From Rhodopseudomonas palustris (GTDB lineage: Bacteria; Pseudomonadota; Alphaproteobacteria; Rhizobiales; Xanthobacteraceae): DNA of 64,000 nt. Every line of letters begins with the position of its first letter. Position 1 is the stretch's first letter. The notes beneath the pieces are model-generated. The model did not search any database. It was not told where the DNA came from and saw only the letters and a list, made by a program, of their open reading frames with translations. A program made the position numbers and the translations under genes. This document shows, piece by piece, positions 26,130 to 33,745 of this stretch. The DNA lies in the NCBI RefSeq assembly GCF_007005445.1, contig NZ_CP041387.1:1984001-2048000 (forward strand), in the 5' to 3' direction.

Positions 26130-26927
26130 ATGAATGAGCGCACGCGCTTTGGTGGAAAAGTCGCGGTGATTACAGGCGGAGCATCCGGCATTGGCGCTGC
26201 GACCGCGCGGCTCCTTCACGCGGAAGGCGCGAGCTTGGTGATCGGCGATCTCGACGTAGCGGCCGGCAATGCCCTGGTGGCTGAACTTGGGGCCGAACAC
26301 GCACGGTTCATCATCACCGACGTGTCCGATTTCGGATCGGTGAAAGCGCTGATCGACGGCGCGGTAGCCGCCTTCGGGCGGCTCGATGTGCTGATCAACA
26401 ACGCCGGGATTGGCAGCCTGTCGTCGATTGCTGCACTGCCGGTCGAAGACTGGAAGAAGGTCCTCGCCATCAATCTCGACGGCGTGTTTTTCGGCTGCAA
26501 GGCGGCGCTGCCGGTGATGGTGGCGCAGCAGGCAGGGGCGATCGTCAACACAGCCTCGGCCTCGGGCCTCGCTGCTGATTTCGGATTTGCGGCGTACAAC
26601 GCCGCAAAGGCCGGTGTCATCAATTTCACCCGCACCGCAGCAATCGATCATGCGCGCGATGGCGTGCGGGTCAATGCGGTGTGCCCCGGTCCTGTCGACA
26701 CCCCGATCCTCGCCGGAATTCAGGGCATCCCGGGTCTGCGGGCCGACTGGGAAGATCGGGTGCCGATCGGCAGGTTCGCCAGGCCAGCGGAGATTGCGCA
26801 AGTCATCGCCTTCCTCGCCTCCGATGCCGCGTCCTATGTCACCGGCATTGCCATGCCGGTCGATGGCGGACTGACCGCGCACACCGGACAACCCAATCTG
26901 CCCAAGGCGATGGGAGCCGTTCAATGA
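26130..26927 (+). CDS. short-chain dehydrogenase/reductase
   Basis: A 265-residue classical SDR using NAD(P). The Rossmann motif TGGASGIG is at about residues 15-22, an acidic residue after beta-2 (GDLDV) favours NAD(H), and NNAG follows. The catalytic Ser is in NTASASG and the YNAAK motif supplies Tyr and Lys. The C-terminal YVTGIAMPVDGG is typical. With its neighbours it may reduce an acyloin/diketone or oxidise a diol (inference). Its stop overlaps the ATG of the zinc-type dehydrogenase gene (ATGA), so the two are translationally coupled. Confidence 0.93.
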   Translation: MNERTRFGGKVAVITGGASGIGAATARLLHAEGASLVIGDLDVAAGNALVAELGAEHARFIITDVSDFGSVKALIDGAVAAFGRLDVLINNAGIGSLSSIAALPVEDWKKVLAINLDGVFFGCKAALPVMVAQQAGAIVNTASASGLAADFGFAAYNAAKAGVINFTRTAAIDHARDGVRVNAVCPGPVDTPILAGIQGIPGLRADWEDRVPIGRFARPAEIAQVIAFLASDAASYVTGIAMPVDGGLTAHTGQPNLPKAMGAVQ

Positions 26928-28003
26928 AGGCCGTAGTCAGGCGTGATGGCCAACTGGTCGACACGGACATCGCCGAAGTCGCACCGGGCGAGGGCCAGGT
27001 GCTGGTGAAGACGCTGGTTTGCGGAATTTGCGGATCGGACCTTCACGCGCTTCATCATCTCGATCACATGATTGCACTCACGCGCCGCGCCGGCGGACGC
27101 CCCAGCCTCGACCCGTCCCAGGACGTCGTGTTCGGCCACGAGTTCTGCGCCGAAGTGATCGACCACGGTCCTGGCTGCAACAAGATGCTGCCTCCGGGCA
27201 CCAAGGTGGTTTCAGTGCCGGCCGCATTCGGCCCGGCCGGTAACGAACTCGTCGGCTACTCGAACCGCTTTCCCGGCGGCTTTGCCGAACGAATGGTGCT
27301 GCAGGAGGCGCTGCTGGTCGAGGTGCCCAATGGACTTGACGACGCGCGCGCTGCGCTCACCGAGCCGATGGCGGTCGGCGCGCATGCGGTTGCCAATGCA
27401 CCGTTGACACCGCGCAGCGTGGCGTTGGTGATCGGCTGCGGACCGGTCGGTCTGTCGGTCATCGCGGCGCTCAAGGCGCGGGGGATCGGTCCGGTCATCG
27501 CCAGCGATTTCTCACCGCACCGCCGCGCCGCTGCGGTGGCACTCGGCGCCGACGTGGTGATCGATCCCGGCGAGCATTCGCCGCACGATCGCTGGGAGGC
27601 TCTCGATGTTCCCGCCACTTTGGCGAGCTTCAGCGCCGCGACCCTGCAGGGGCGCTCAATTCGCGATGCGGTCGTGTTCGAGTGCGTCGGCGTGCCGGGC
27701 ATGCTGCAGCAACTGATCGAAAAATCGCCGCCAACGGCCACCATCATTGTGGTCGGCGTCTGCATGGAAAGCGATACGATCGAGCCATCGCTGGCGATCA
27801 ACAAACAGCTCTCGTTGCGGTTTGTGTTCGGCTACAGCCCCGCTGAATTCGCCGCCACGCTGCACGCGATCGCGGAAGGACAGTGCGACGTCTCCCCGCT
27901 GATCTCCGGGACGGTCGGGCGCGGCGGCGTGGCTGCCGCCTTCTCGACACTGTCGAAGGCCGACGCCTGCATCAAGCTCCTGGTCGATCCCGGCCGGGCT
28001 TAG
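26924..28003 (+). CDS. zinc-type medium-chain alcohol dehydrogenase
   Basis: A 359-residue MDR-family dehydrogenase. Catalytic zinc ligands are expected from CGICGSDLH and GHEF. The structural-zinc four-Cys loop is absent (the region reads AAFGPAGNELVGYSNRF). The Rossmann segment is ALVIGCGPVGLSVIAALKARG with Asp in ASDFSPHRR suggesting NAD(H). It most likely oxidises or reduces a secondary alcohol in the same pathway as the SDR and ThDP enzyme. The ATG at 26924 overlaps the SDR stop. A 24-bp inverted-repeat element starts seven bases after its stop codon. Confidence 0.9.
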   Translation: MKAVVRRDGQLVDTDIAEVAPGEGQVLVKTLVCGICGSDLHALHHLDHMIALTRRAGGRPSLDPSQDVVFGHEFCAEVIDHGPGCNKMLPPGTKVVSVPAAFGPAGNELVGYSNRFPGGFAERMVLQEALLVEVPNGLDDARAALTEPMAVGAHAVANAPLTPRSVALVIGCGPVGLSVIAALKARGIGPVIASDFSPHRRAAAVALGADVVIDPGEHSPHDRWEALDVPATLASFSAATLQGRSIRDAVVFECVGVPGMLQQLIEKSPPTATIIVVGVCMESDTIEPSLAINKQLSLRFVFGYSPAEFAATLHAIAEGQCDVSPLISGTVGRGGVAAAFSTLSKADACIKLLVDPGRA

Positions 28004-28009
28004 TCCCTG

Positions 28010-28219
28010 AGAGCCTGACCGGAAATGCGGGCAGCAAATTGAACAGCTTTCCTAAGCCGTTCAATTGACGATTAGTTTCGTCATGGCCGGGCTCGTCCCG
28101 GCCATCCACGCCTTGCTTGTTGTTTTCGCTGCAAGACGTGGATGCCCAGCACAAGGCCGGGCATGACGGGTTGAAACGAAAGTGCTTGATTTCATTGCCC
28201 GCATTTCAAGTCAGGCTCT
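28010..28219. repeat. nested inverted-repeat element (family B copy 2 inside 24-bp inverted arms)
   Basis: Outer arms AGAGCCTGACCGGAAATGCG plus GGCA (28010-28033) and the matching right arm 28196-28219 agree at 22 of 24 positions. Inside are a small hairpin AATTGAAC ... GTTCAATT (about 28037-28066) and the family B repeat, whose core 28079-28110 matches 29 of 32 bases at 7340-7371. The element accounts for most of the 333-bp gene-free gap 28004-28336 between the convergent dehydrogenase and DUF1211 genes. The rest of the gap shows nothing recognisable. Confidence 0.75.
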
Positions 28220-28336
28220 GAAGATCCTTGGTCAGTCCGTTCTTCAAATGGATCTGCGTCACGATCCTCGGGGCCGCCAAGTTCCGGCGGCTCCGGCGAC
28301 TTCGATCGCGGCAACGAATGCCGTCATGCAGAGCCG

Positions 28337-28912
28337 CTATCGCCACTTCTCGCTCCACGCGCTGATTGCGGGCGACAGGAACGCCAGCGGCCAGATGAAT
28401 TTCGGCCAGCGCGGTTCGACCAGACAGACCAACACGGCGAGCGTAAACAGCGCCAAGGAGAATGCCGGCGTCGCCAGCTTCAGCCAGTCGCCGCGCGGCG
28501 CGACGGCAAAGGCCCACAGCGCGGTGTTGAACAGCGCGATCAGCCACAGATTGAAGCCGTACAGCGTAGTGACGTTCGGCGAGTCGTAGTTGTTGCCGTA
28601 CAGGCCGCAGGTCACCGGCAGCAGAATGATCGACAACAGGAAGAACAGATTGCCGATCACCTCGCTGCGTCCGGCGTGGGTGGCGTAGGCCAGCCTCTGC
28701 TGGTGGCTGTACCAGAACATCCCGGCGACGATGAAGCTGAGCAACAGCGTCGAGACGAAGGCGCCGTACACGTGCCAGAGCTCGCGCCATTGCGGGTCGG
28801 CGCCGGCGAATTTCTCGCGCGGCGCCTGATAGGCCAGCAGCGTCATCGCGACGCCGAACACGGTGTTGCTGAGCGCTTCCAGCCGCCGCAGTTCGAAATG
28901 ACCGCTGCTCAT
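28337..28912 (-). CDS. DUF1211 (TMEM175-like) membrane protein
   Basis: A 191-residue protein with about six membrane helices. The N-terminal RLEALSNTVFGVAMTLLAYQ corresponds to the RxxxFSD helix of bacterial TMEM175/DUF1211 potassium channels, but the motif reads RLEALSN, so Phe and Asp are replaced by Leu and Asn. A MFWYSHQQRL segment after helix 2-3 is also typical. Ion conduction is therefore possible but uncertain. It lies 39 bp upstream of, and on the same strand as, nothing essential: metY is the next minus-strand gene on its 5' side. Confidence 0.75.
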   Translation of the reverse strand: MSSGHFELRRLEALSNTVFGVAMTLLAYQAPREKFAGADPQWRELWHVYGAFVSTLLLSFIVAGMFWYSHQQRLAYATHAGRSEVIGNLFFLLSIILLPVTCGLYGNNYDSPNVTTLYGFNLWLIALFNTALWAFAVAPRGDWLKLATPAFSLALFTLAVLVCLVEPRWPKFIWPLAFLSPAISAWSEKWR

Positions 28913-28951
28913 CGCCGCCCCCTCGACGACGCTGCCTGAGTTCTTTCCCGG

Positions 28952-30232
28952 TTAACCGCCCAGCGCCTGATCGAGGTCGGCGATCAGGTCGTCCTTGTCC
29001 TCGATACCGATCGACACCCGCACCATGTTGGGCGCGGCGCCGGCGGCGGTCTTCTGGGCGTCGTCGAGCTGGCTGTGGGTGGTCGAGGCCGGGTGAATGA
29101 TCAGCGAACGGGTGTCGCCGACATTGGCCAGATGCGAGAACAGCTTCAGATTGGCGACGAGGTCGACGCCGGCCTGATAGCCGCCCTTGAGGCTGAAGGT
29201 GAACACCGCACCTGCACCCTTCGGCGCGTATTTGCGGGCGAGGGCGGCGTATTTGCTGGAGGCGAGGCCGGAATAATTGACCTCGTCCACCGCCTTGTGG
29301 GTGGAGAGGAATTCGGCGATCGCCTTGGCGTTCTCGCAGTGCTTTTGCATGCGGAGCGGCAGCGTCTCGATGCCGGTCAGCAGCATGAAGGCGTTGAACG
29401 GCGACAGCGCCGGGCCGAGATCGCGCAGGCCGAGCACACGGCAGGCGATCGCGAACGAGAAGTTGCCGAACGTCTCCTGGATTTTCAGGCCGTGATATTC
29501 GGGACGCGGCTCGCTGAGCATCGGATACTTGCCGTCCTTCGACCAGTCGAAGGTGCCGGCATCGACGATGATGCCGCCGAGCGAGTTGCCGTGACCGCCG
29601 AGGAACTTGGTGAGCGAATGCACCACGATGTCGGCGCCGTGGTCGATCGGCCGGATCAAATAGGGCGTCGCCAGCGTATTGTCGACGATCAGCGGCACGC
29701 CGGCATTGCGCGCGACTTCGGCGACCGCCTCGATATCGGTGATGCTGCCGCCCGGATTGGCGATCGACTCGATGAAGATCGCCTTGGTCTTCGGCGACAC
29801 TGCGCGCTGGAAGCTGGCGAGGTCGTCGGTGTCGGCCCACACCACGTTCCAGCCGAAGCTCTTGAAGGCGTGGGTGAACTGATTGATCGAGCCGCCATAG
29901 AGCTTGCGCGCGGCGATGAATTCGTCGCCGGGTTGCATCAACTGCTGCAGCGCGACGAGCTGTGCGGCGTGGCCCGACGCGGTGGCGAGCGCGGCGGTGC
30001 CGCCTTCCAGCGCCGCGACGCGCTCCTCGAGCACCGACGTCGTCGGGTTGGTGATGCGGGTGTAGATGTTGCCGAACGCCTGCAGGCCGAACAGCGAGGC
30101 GGCATGGTCGGCGTCGTTGAAGACGTAAGACGTGGTCTGATAGATCGGCGTCGCGCGCGCGCCGGTGGTGGGATCGGGCTGGGCGCCGGCATGGACCGCG
30201 AGCGTCGCGAATCCCGGGTTGCGTTCGGTCAT
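28952..30232 (-). CDS. metY: O-acetylhomoserine aminocarboxypropyltransferase (sulfhydrylase)
   Basis: PLP enzyme that forms homocysteine (or methionine) from O-acetylhomoserine and sulfide (or methanethiol). The 426-residue length and the start FATLAVHAGAQPDPTTGARA with PIYQTTSYVF fit MetY. The cofactor Lys is in HSLTKFLGGHG. Residues KPxYxRITNPT-like (NIYTRITNPTTSVLEERVAALEGG) and the C-terminal VRVSIGIEDKDDLIADL are typical of the Cys/Met metabolism family. It is cytoplasmic. A promoter with a dyad between its -35 and -10 boxes lies upstream. Confidence 0.95.
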   Translation of the reverse strand: MTERNPGFATLAVHAGAQPDPTTGARATPIYQTTSYVFNDADHAASLFGLQAFGNIYTRITNPTTSVLEERVAALEGGTAALATASGHAAQLVALQQLMQPGDEFIAARKLYGGSINQFTHAFKSFGWNVVWADTDDLASFQRAVSPKTKAIFIESIANPGGSITDIEAVAEVARNAGVPLIVDNTLATPYLIRPIDHGADIVVHSLTKFLGGHGNSLGGIIVDAGTFDWSKDGKYPMLSEPRPEYHGLKIQETFGNFSFAIACRVLGLRDLGPALSPFNAFMLLTGIETLPLRMQKHCENAKAIAEFLSTHKAVDEVNYSGLASSKYAALARKYAPKGAGAVFTFSLKGGYQAGVDLVANLKLFSHLANVGDTRSLIIHPASTTHSQLDDAQKTAAGAAPNMVRVSIGIEDKDDLIADLDQALGG

Positions 30233-30271
30233 GGTCGATCCCTCCGTGCTCTGGCTGATGGTTCTGGCTAT

Positions 30272-30297
30272 CTGATCGGAACCCCGGATCAGGTCAA
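30272..30297 (-). promoter_or_regulatory. candidate metY promoter with internal dyad
   Basis: On the minus strand TTGACC (30292-30297) is followed by a 17-18 bp spacer and CAGATA/AGATAG. The spacer is almost filled by the dyad CTGATC (30287-30292, read on minus) ... GATCAG (30272-30277). A repressor bound there would occlude the promoter. No SAM riboswitch was recognised. Confidence 0.4.
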
Positions 30298-30325
30298 GCG
30301 CGAGCGGGCCGCCGCGCTGCGGCGT

Positions 30326-30910
30326 TCAGCCCGCTTCGTTGCGGTTCTTGACGGCACGGTCGGATGCCGCGGTACCGGCGCCGGCGACGCTCTGACGATC
30401 GAGCGACAGCCGCATCCCCTTGACCGGGATCGGCGCGCGCTTGGCGCTCAGGGTACGCGAATTCACCCCCATCCAGGAAATCTCGGACGACAGCCGGCCG
30501 TATTCGATCTTCGGGCAGCGATCCATCACCACCTTGAGTCCGGCGGCCTCGGACTTCGCGGCGGCTTCGTCGTTGCGCACTCCGATCTGCATCCAGATCA
30601 CTTTCGGCAGCGGCGACAGTGACAGCACCTCGTCGACCACCGGCATCACATGCGCCGAGCCGCGAAACACGTCGACCATGTCGATCGACCGGTCGATGTC
30701 CTTCAGCGACGCCACGAATGGCTTGCCGAGCAGGTTGTTGCCGACCTGGCCGGGATTGATCGGAATGACGTCGTAGCCGCGCTCGGTGAGATATTTGAAC
30801 ACGAAGTAGCTCGGCCGCACGTTGAGCGGCGAAGCCCCGACCATCGCGACCGTCTTCACGCCGTTCAGGATCGCGCGGATGTAGTCGTCGGAGTAGCTGT
30901 CGTGATTCAT
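30326..30910 (-). CDS. CoA-binding domain protein (YccU-like)
   Basis: A 194-residue cytoplasmic protein with a Rossmann CoA-binding domain: KTVAMVGASPLNVRPSYFVF near the start, then GYDVIPINPG, the DMVDVFRGS strand and VIWMQIGVRNDEAA. The catalytically informative His of succinyl-CoA synthetases is not present. The last 45 residues are a less conserved tail. The precise role of YccU-type proteins is unknown; CoA or nucleotide binding is family knowledge. It lies upstream of metY on the same strand with a 93-bp gap that contains the metY promoter candidate. Confidence 0.88.
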   Translation of the reverse strand: MNHDSYSDDYIRAILNGVKTVAMVGASPLNVRPSYFVFKYLTERGYDVIPINPGQVGNNLLGKPFVASLKDIDRSIDMVDVFRGSAHVMPVVDEVLSLSPLPKVIWMQIGVRNDEAAAKSEAAGLKVVMDRCPKIEYGRLSSEISWMGVNSRTLSAKRAPIPVKGMRLSLDRQSVAGAGTAASDRAVKNRNEAG

Positions 30911-30930
30911 CTGCTCATTGCTTCCGAGAT

Positions 30931-31032
30931 CCTCATGGTGAGGAGGCGCCGATAGGCGCCGTCTCGAATCATGAGTGCGTGAGACTCATCCTTCGAGACG
31001 CGGCCTGCGGCCGCTCCTCAGGATGAGGAGGC
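30931..31032. repeat. intergenic palindromic repeat, family C
   Basis: Outer arms CCTCATGGTGAGGAG and CTCCTCAGGATGAGGAG, with inner arms CGTCTCGAA (30960-30968) and TTCGAGACG (30992-31000) and small GGCGCC and GCGGCCTGCGGCCGC palindromes. The whole unit can fold into a branched structure. Similar CCTCATGGTGAGGAG elements are widespread in Bradyrhizobium and Rhodopseudomonas (family knowledge). It lies between two minus-strand genes. Confidence 0.75.
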
Positions 31033-31044
31033 GGTGCATGTGGC

Positions 31045-31872
31045 TTACTTATCTTTCCATTCCGGCTGACGCTTTTCCAGGAATGCGCCGATGCCCTCTT
31101 CGGCGTCGGCCGACATCATGTTCTCGGCCATCACCTGCGAGGCGTAGTGATAGGCGTCGGCGAGGTTGAGTTCGGCCTGGCGGTAGAACGCCTCCTTGCC
31201 GACCTTGATGGTGTGCGACGACTTGCCGGCGATCTGCTCGGCCAGCGTCACCGCCGCGGCGCGTTCGGTGCCGTGCGCAACCACGCGGTTGATCAGGCCG
31301 ATCTGCCGCGCCTCGTCGGCGCCCAGCGGCTCGCCGGTCAGCAGCATGTGCATCGCGTGCTTGCGCGGCACGTTGCGGCTCAGCGCCACCATCGGGGTCG
31401 AGCAGAACAGCCCGATGTCGACGCCCGGCGTCGCAAATGTCGCCTGCTCGGAGGCGACAGCGAGATCGCAGCTCGCGACCAGTTGGCAGCCGGCCGCAGT
31501 GGCGATGCCCTGCACCGCGGCGATCACCGGCTTCGGCAGCCTGACGATCGCCTGCATCATCGCGCTGCAGGACGTCATGATCCGGGTGAAGCTGGCGCGG
31601 CCGCGGTCGGCGTCGTTTCGATGCGCGGTCAGCTCCTTGAGGTCGTGGCCGGCGCAGAACGCCGGGCCGTTGGCGGCGATCACCACGACCCGCACGCCGT
31701 CGTCGCGCGCGATCAGATCGAGCGCGGCGTGCAGATCGTCGATCATTTCCAGCGACAGACTGTTGCGCGCGGCCGGTCGGTTCAGCGTCAGCACCGCCAC
31801 ACCGCCATCGACGGTTTCACGGAGCAGAATCGGTGAAGGCTGGGTCGCAGCGAAGGCGGGCAACACGGTCAT
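31045..31872 (-). CDS. enoyl-CoA hydratase/isomerase family protein
   Basis: A 275-residue crotonase-fold protein. The CoA-binding and oxyanion segments are NRPAARNSLSLEMI and ANGPAFCAGHDLKEL in the first half, followed by KPVIAAVQGIATAAGCQLVASCDLAVA and FATPGVDIGLFCSTP. In the second half the catalytic Glu pair of true hydratases is not obvious; the LFCSTP region typifies the ECHDC3-like subgroup, so activity may differ from standard hydration. The ATG at 31872 was chosen, with an in-frame ATG at 31890 as alternative. It is divergent from the PaaI-type thioesterase gene by 90 bp. Confidence 0.88.
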   Translation of the reverse strand: MTVLPAFAATQPSPILLRETVDGGVAVLTLNRPAARNSLSLEMIDDLHAALDLIARDDGVRVVVIAANGPAFCAGHDLKELTAHRNDADRGRASFTRIMTSCSAMMQAIVRLPKPVIAAVQGIATAAGCQLVASCDLAVASEQATFATPGVDIGLFCSTPMVALSRNVPRKHAMHMLLTGEPLGADEARQIGLINRVVAHGTERAAAVTLAEQIAGKSSHTIKVGKEAFYRQAELNLADAYHYASQVMAENMMSADAEEGIGAFLEKRQPEWKDK

Positions 31873-31962
31873 GGCGACGTCCGGGAACAAAATGAAGCGC
31901 TGGGAACGAGCGTCACCTTATTGTAACAAGCCCCGCGAAGCGAGAGCAGGGGCGGGAACGAC

Positions 31963-32391
31963 ATGACACATGCGAGAATGAGCGTAGCCGAACTCGAGAC
32001 CTTTCTGCAGCGCGAGTTCCCGCAGGCTTTTAGCCACGGTGACATTTCGATCGAGACCGCGGATGGTCGCACATCTCTGTTACGGCAGCGCTACAGCGAC
32101 CGGATGCTGCGGCCCGGCGGAACCGTGTCCGGCCCCACCCTGATGGCGCTGGCGGACTTTGCCATGTACGTCGTTCTGCTGTCGGCGATCGGCCCGGTGG
32201 CTCTCGCCGTCACCACCAACCTCAACATCAACTTTCTGCGCAAAGGACAGCCCGGTCAGGACGTTGTCGCAGTCGCCAGGCTTTTGAAGCTGGGGCGCCG
32301 ACTGGCAGTCGGGGAGGTGACGCTGCTGTCCGGCACCTCGCCGGACCCGATCGCCCATGTGACGTCCACCTATTCCATTCCAATAGCATGA
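31963..32391 (+). CDS. PaaI family hot-dog thioesterase
   Basis: A 142-residue acyl-CoA thioesterase of the PaaI/YbgC-related hot-dog fold. Family features are LRPGGTVSGPTLMALADFAMY, whose Gly-rich turn leads into the central helix with the catalytic acid (Asp), and VTTNLNINFLRKGQPGQDVVA. It probably trims stalled acyl- or aryl-CoA thioesters. The small size fits the family. It is monocistronic between the crotonase gene and rplM-rpsI. Confidence 0.9.
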   Translation: MTHARMSVAELETFLQREFPQAFSHGDISIETADGRTSLLRQRYSDRMLRPGGTVSGPTLMALADFAMYVVLLSAIGPVALAVTTNLNINFLRKGQPGQDVVAVARLLKLGRRLAVGEVTLLSGTSPDPIAHVTSTYSIPIA

Positions 32392-32463
32392 TGTTTTTAA
32401 AGGTAATATTGCACCATATTTATAACTCGCTGTAACTGCGGGAGAAAATCGGTCAGCAAGGGA

Positions 32464-32520
32464 TTGACGCGAAACCGGCGCTTCTCTACAAGCGCCCGCA
32501 GTCCGGTGCTTCATGCACCG
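32464..32520 (+). promoter_or_regulatory. candidate rplM-rpsI promoter and leader hairpin
   Basis: TTGACG (32464-32469) and CTACAA (32486-32491), 16 bp apart, resemble a housekeeping promoter. Just downstream CGGTGC-TTCAT-GCACCG (32504-32520) forms a perfect 6-bp hairpin in the predicted leader, 26 bp before the rplM start. A role in autoregulation is only a possibility. Confidence 0.5.
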
Positions 32521-32546
32521 AATTCCCCCTGTCATGGATCATTCTC

Positions 32547-33011
32547 ATGAAGACGTTTTCGGCCAAGCCCGCCGAAGTCACGAAGAAGTGGGTCATTATT
32601 GACGCCACCGGTCTCGTGGTCGGCCGGCTCGCCACGCTGGTCGCGATGCGGCTGCGCGGCAAGCACCTCCCGACCTATACCCCGCACGTCGACTGCGGCG
32701 ACAATGTCATCATCATCAACGCCTCGAAGGTGGTGCTGACCGGTCGCAAGCGCGACAACAAGGTTTACTACCATCACACCGGCTTCATCGGCGGCATCAA
32801 GGAGCGCTCTGCGAAGGCGATCCTCGAAGGTCGGTTCCCGGAGCGCGTGGTCGAGAAGGCGATCGAGCGCATGATCCCGCGCGGTCCGCTCGGTCGTGTG
32901 CAGATGGGCAACCTGCGCGTCTATCCCGGCGCCGAACACCCGCACGAAGCTCAGCAGCCCGAGAAGCTCGACATCGGTGCGATGAACCGCAAGAACATGA
33001 GGGCCGCATAA
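32547..33011 (+). CDS. rplM: 50S ribosomal protein L13
   Basis: Early-assembling protein of the large ribosomal subunit. The 154-residue sequence shows [54 protein letters not shown] and the C-terminal [18 protein letters not shown], all hallmark. It is followed after one base by rpsI (TAAG-ATG), the universal bacterial pairing. Confidence 0.99.
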   Translation: MKTFSAKPAEVTKKWVIIDATGLVVGRLATLVAMRLRGKHLPTYTPHVDCGDNVIIINASKVVLTGRKRDNKVYYHHTGFIGGIKERSAKAILEGRFPERVVEKAIERMIPRGPLGRVQMGNLRVYPGAEHPHEAQQPEKLDIGAMNRKNMRAA

Positions 33012-33012
33012 G

Positions 33013-33495
33013 ATGTCCGAGACCATGCAGTCTCTCGACCAGCTCGCCGCGCTGAAGACCACCGTCGCTGCCGCGGACGCTCCGACCTACACCAAGAAGG
33101 TCGACAAGTTCGGTCGCGCCTACGCGACCGGCAAGCGTAAGGACGCGGTCGCCCGCGTCTGGATCAAGCCGGGCGCCGGCAAGATCACGGTCAACAGCCG
33201 TGAGGTCGAAACCTATTTCGCCCGTCCGGTGCTGCGCATGATGATCCAGCAGCCGCTGGTCGCCGCGGCCCGTGCCGGCCAGTACGACGTGATCTGCACC
33301 GTCGCGGGCGGCGGTCTGTCCGGCCAGGCCGGTGCGGTTCGTCACGGCATCTCCAAGGCGCTCACCAATTTCGAGCCGGAGCTGCGCAGCGTGCTGAAGA
33401 AGGGTGGCTTCCTGACCCGCGACAGCCGCGTCGTCGAGCGTAAGAAGTACGGCAAGGCCAAGGCCCGCCGCTCCTTCCAGTTCTCGAAGCGCTGA
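33013..33495 (+). CDS. rpsI: 30S ribosomal protein S9
   Basis: Small-subunit protein whose C-terminal tail reaches the P-site tRNA. The 160-residue protein has an alphaproteobacterial N-terminal extension (about 30 residues), then [21 protein letters not shown], the [19 protein letters not shown] motif and the basic tail [19 protein letters not shown] with the invariant terminal SKR-type end. A clear terminator follows at 33522. Confidence 0.99.
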   Translation: MSETMQSLDQLAALKTTVAAADAPTYTKKVDKFGRAYATGKRKDAVARVWIKPGAGKITVNSREVETYFARPVLRMMIQQPLVAAARAGQYDVICTVAGGGLSGQAGAVRHGISKALTNFEPELRSVLKKGGFLTRDSRVVERKKYGKAKARRSFQFSKR

Positions 33496-33521
33496 TCTTT
33501 CCCGGTTTCACCGGCACCGAC

Positions 33522-33551
33522 AAAGGGCGTCCTGCGGGGCGCCCTTTTTGT
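33522..33551 (+). terminator. intrinsic terminator of rplM-rpsI
   Basis: AAAGGGCG (33522-33529) and CGCCCTTT (33540-33547) form a perfect stem with a short GC-rich loop followed by a T-tract (TTTTTGTTT). Confidence 0.9.
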
Positions 33552-33583
33552 TTGGCATGCGCGGATCCCGGCGCGGTCCGCGA

Positions 33584-33613
33584 TGAAGGCAAATTGCGCG
33601 CAATTTGCCTTCA
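33584..33613. repeat. 30-bp perfect palindrome
   Basis: TGAAGGCAAATTGCG followed immediately by its exact reverse complement (33599-33613), with no spacer. It lies between the rpsI terminator and the GGDEF gene and is not followed by a T-run. It could be a cruciform or protein-binding site. Confidence 0.8.
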
Positions 33614-33745
33614 CTTATCGAACAAATCGGAGGCGTTGAACAAACGTGATCTCAATCCGGGAGGAGTCAAATCGGGCATCAAGGGGATCAGCACCGCGCC
33701 CGTGGTGTTGAACGGCCATATGGAAATCCACTGAGTAGCCCCATC

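Noticed and set aside
26924..28003. ADH as a threonine or glutathione-dependent dehydrogenase
   Set aside because: The structural zinc Cys cluster and the family-specific motifs are absent; only a general MDR assignment is supported.
28206..29840. 544-codon minus-strand frame overlapping DUF1211 and metY
   Set aside because: Out-of-frame shadow of two well-supported genes.
30233..30325. SAM riboswitch upstream of metY
   Set aside because: I looked for SAM-II-type conserved loops in this 93-bp region because such genes often carry them; only a promoter-like dyad was seen.
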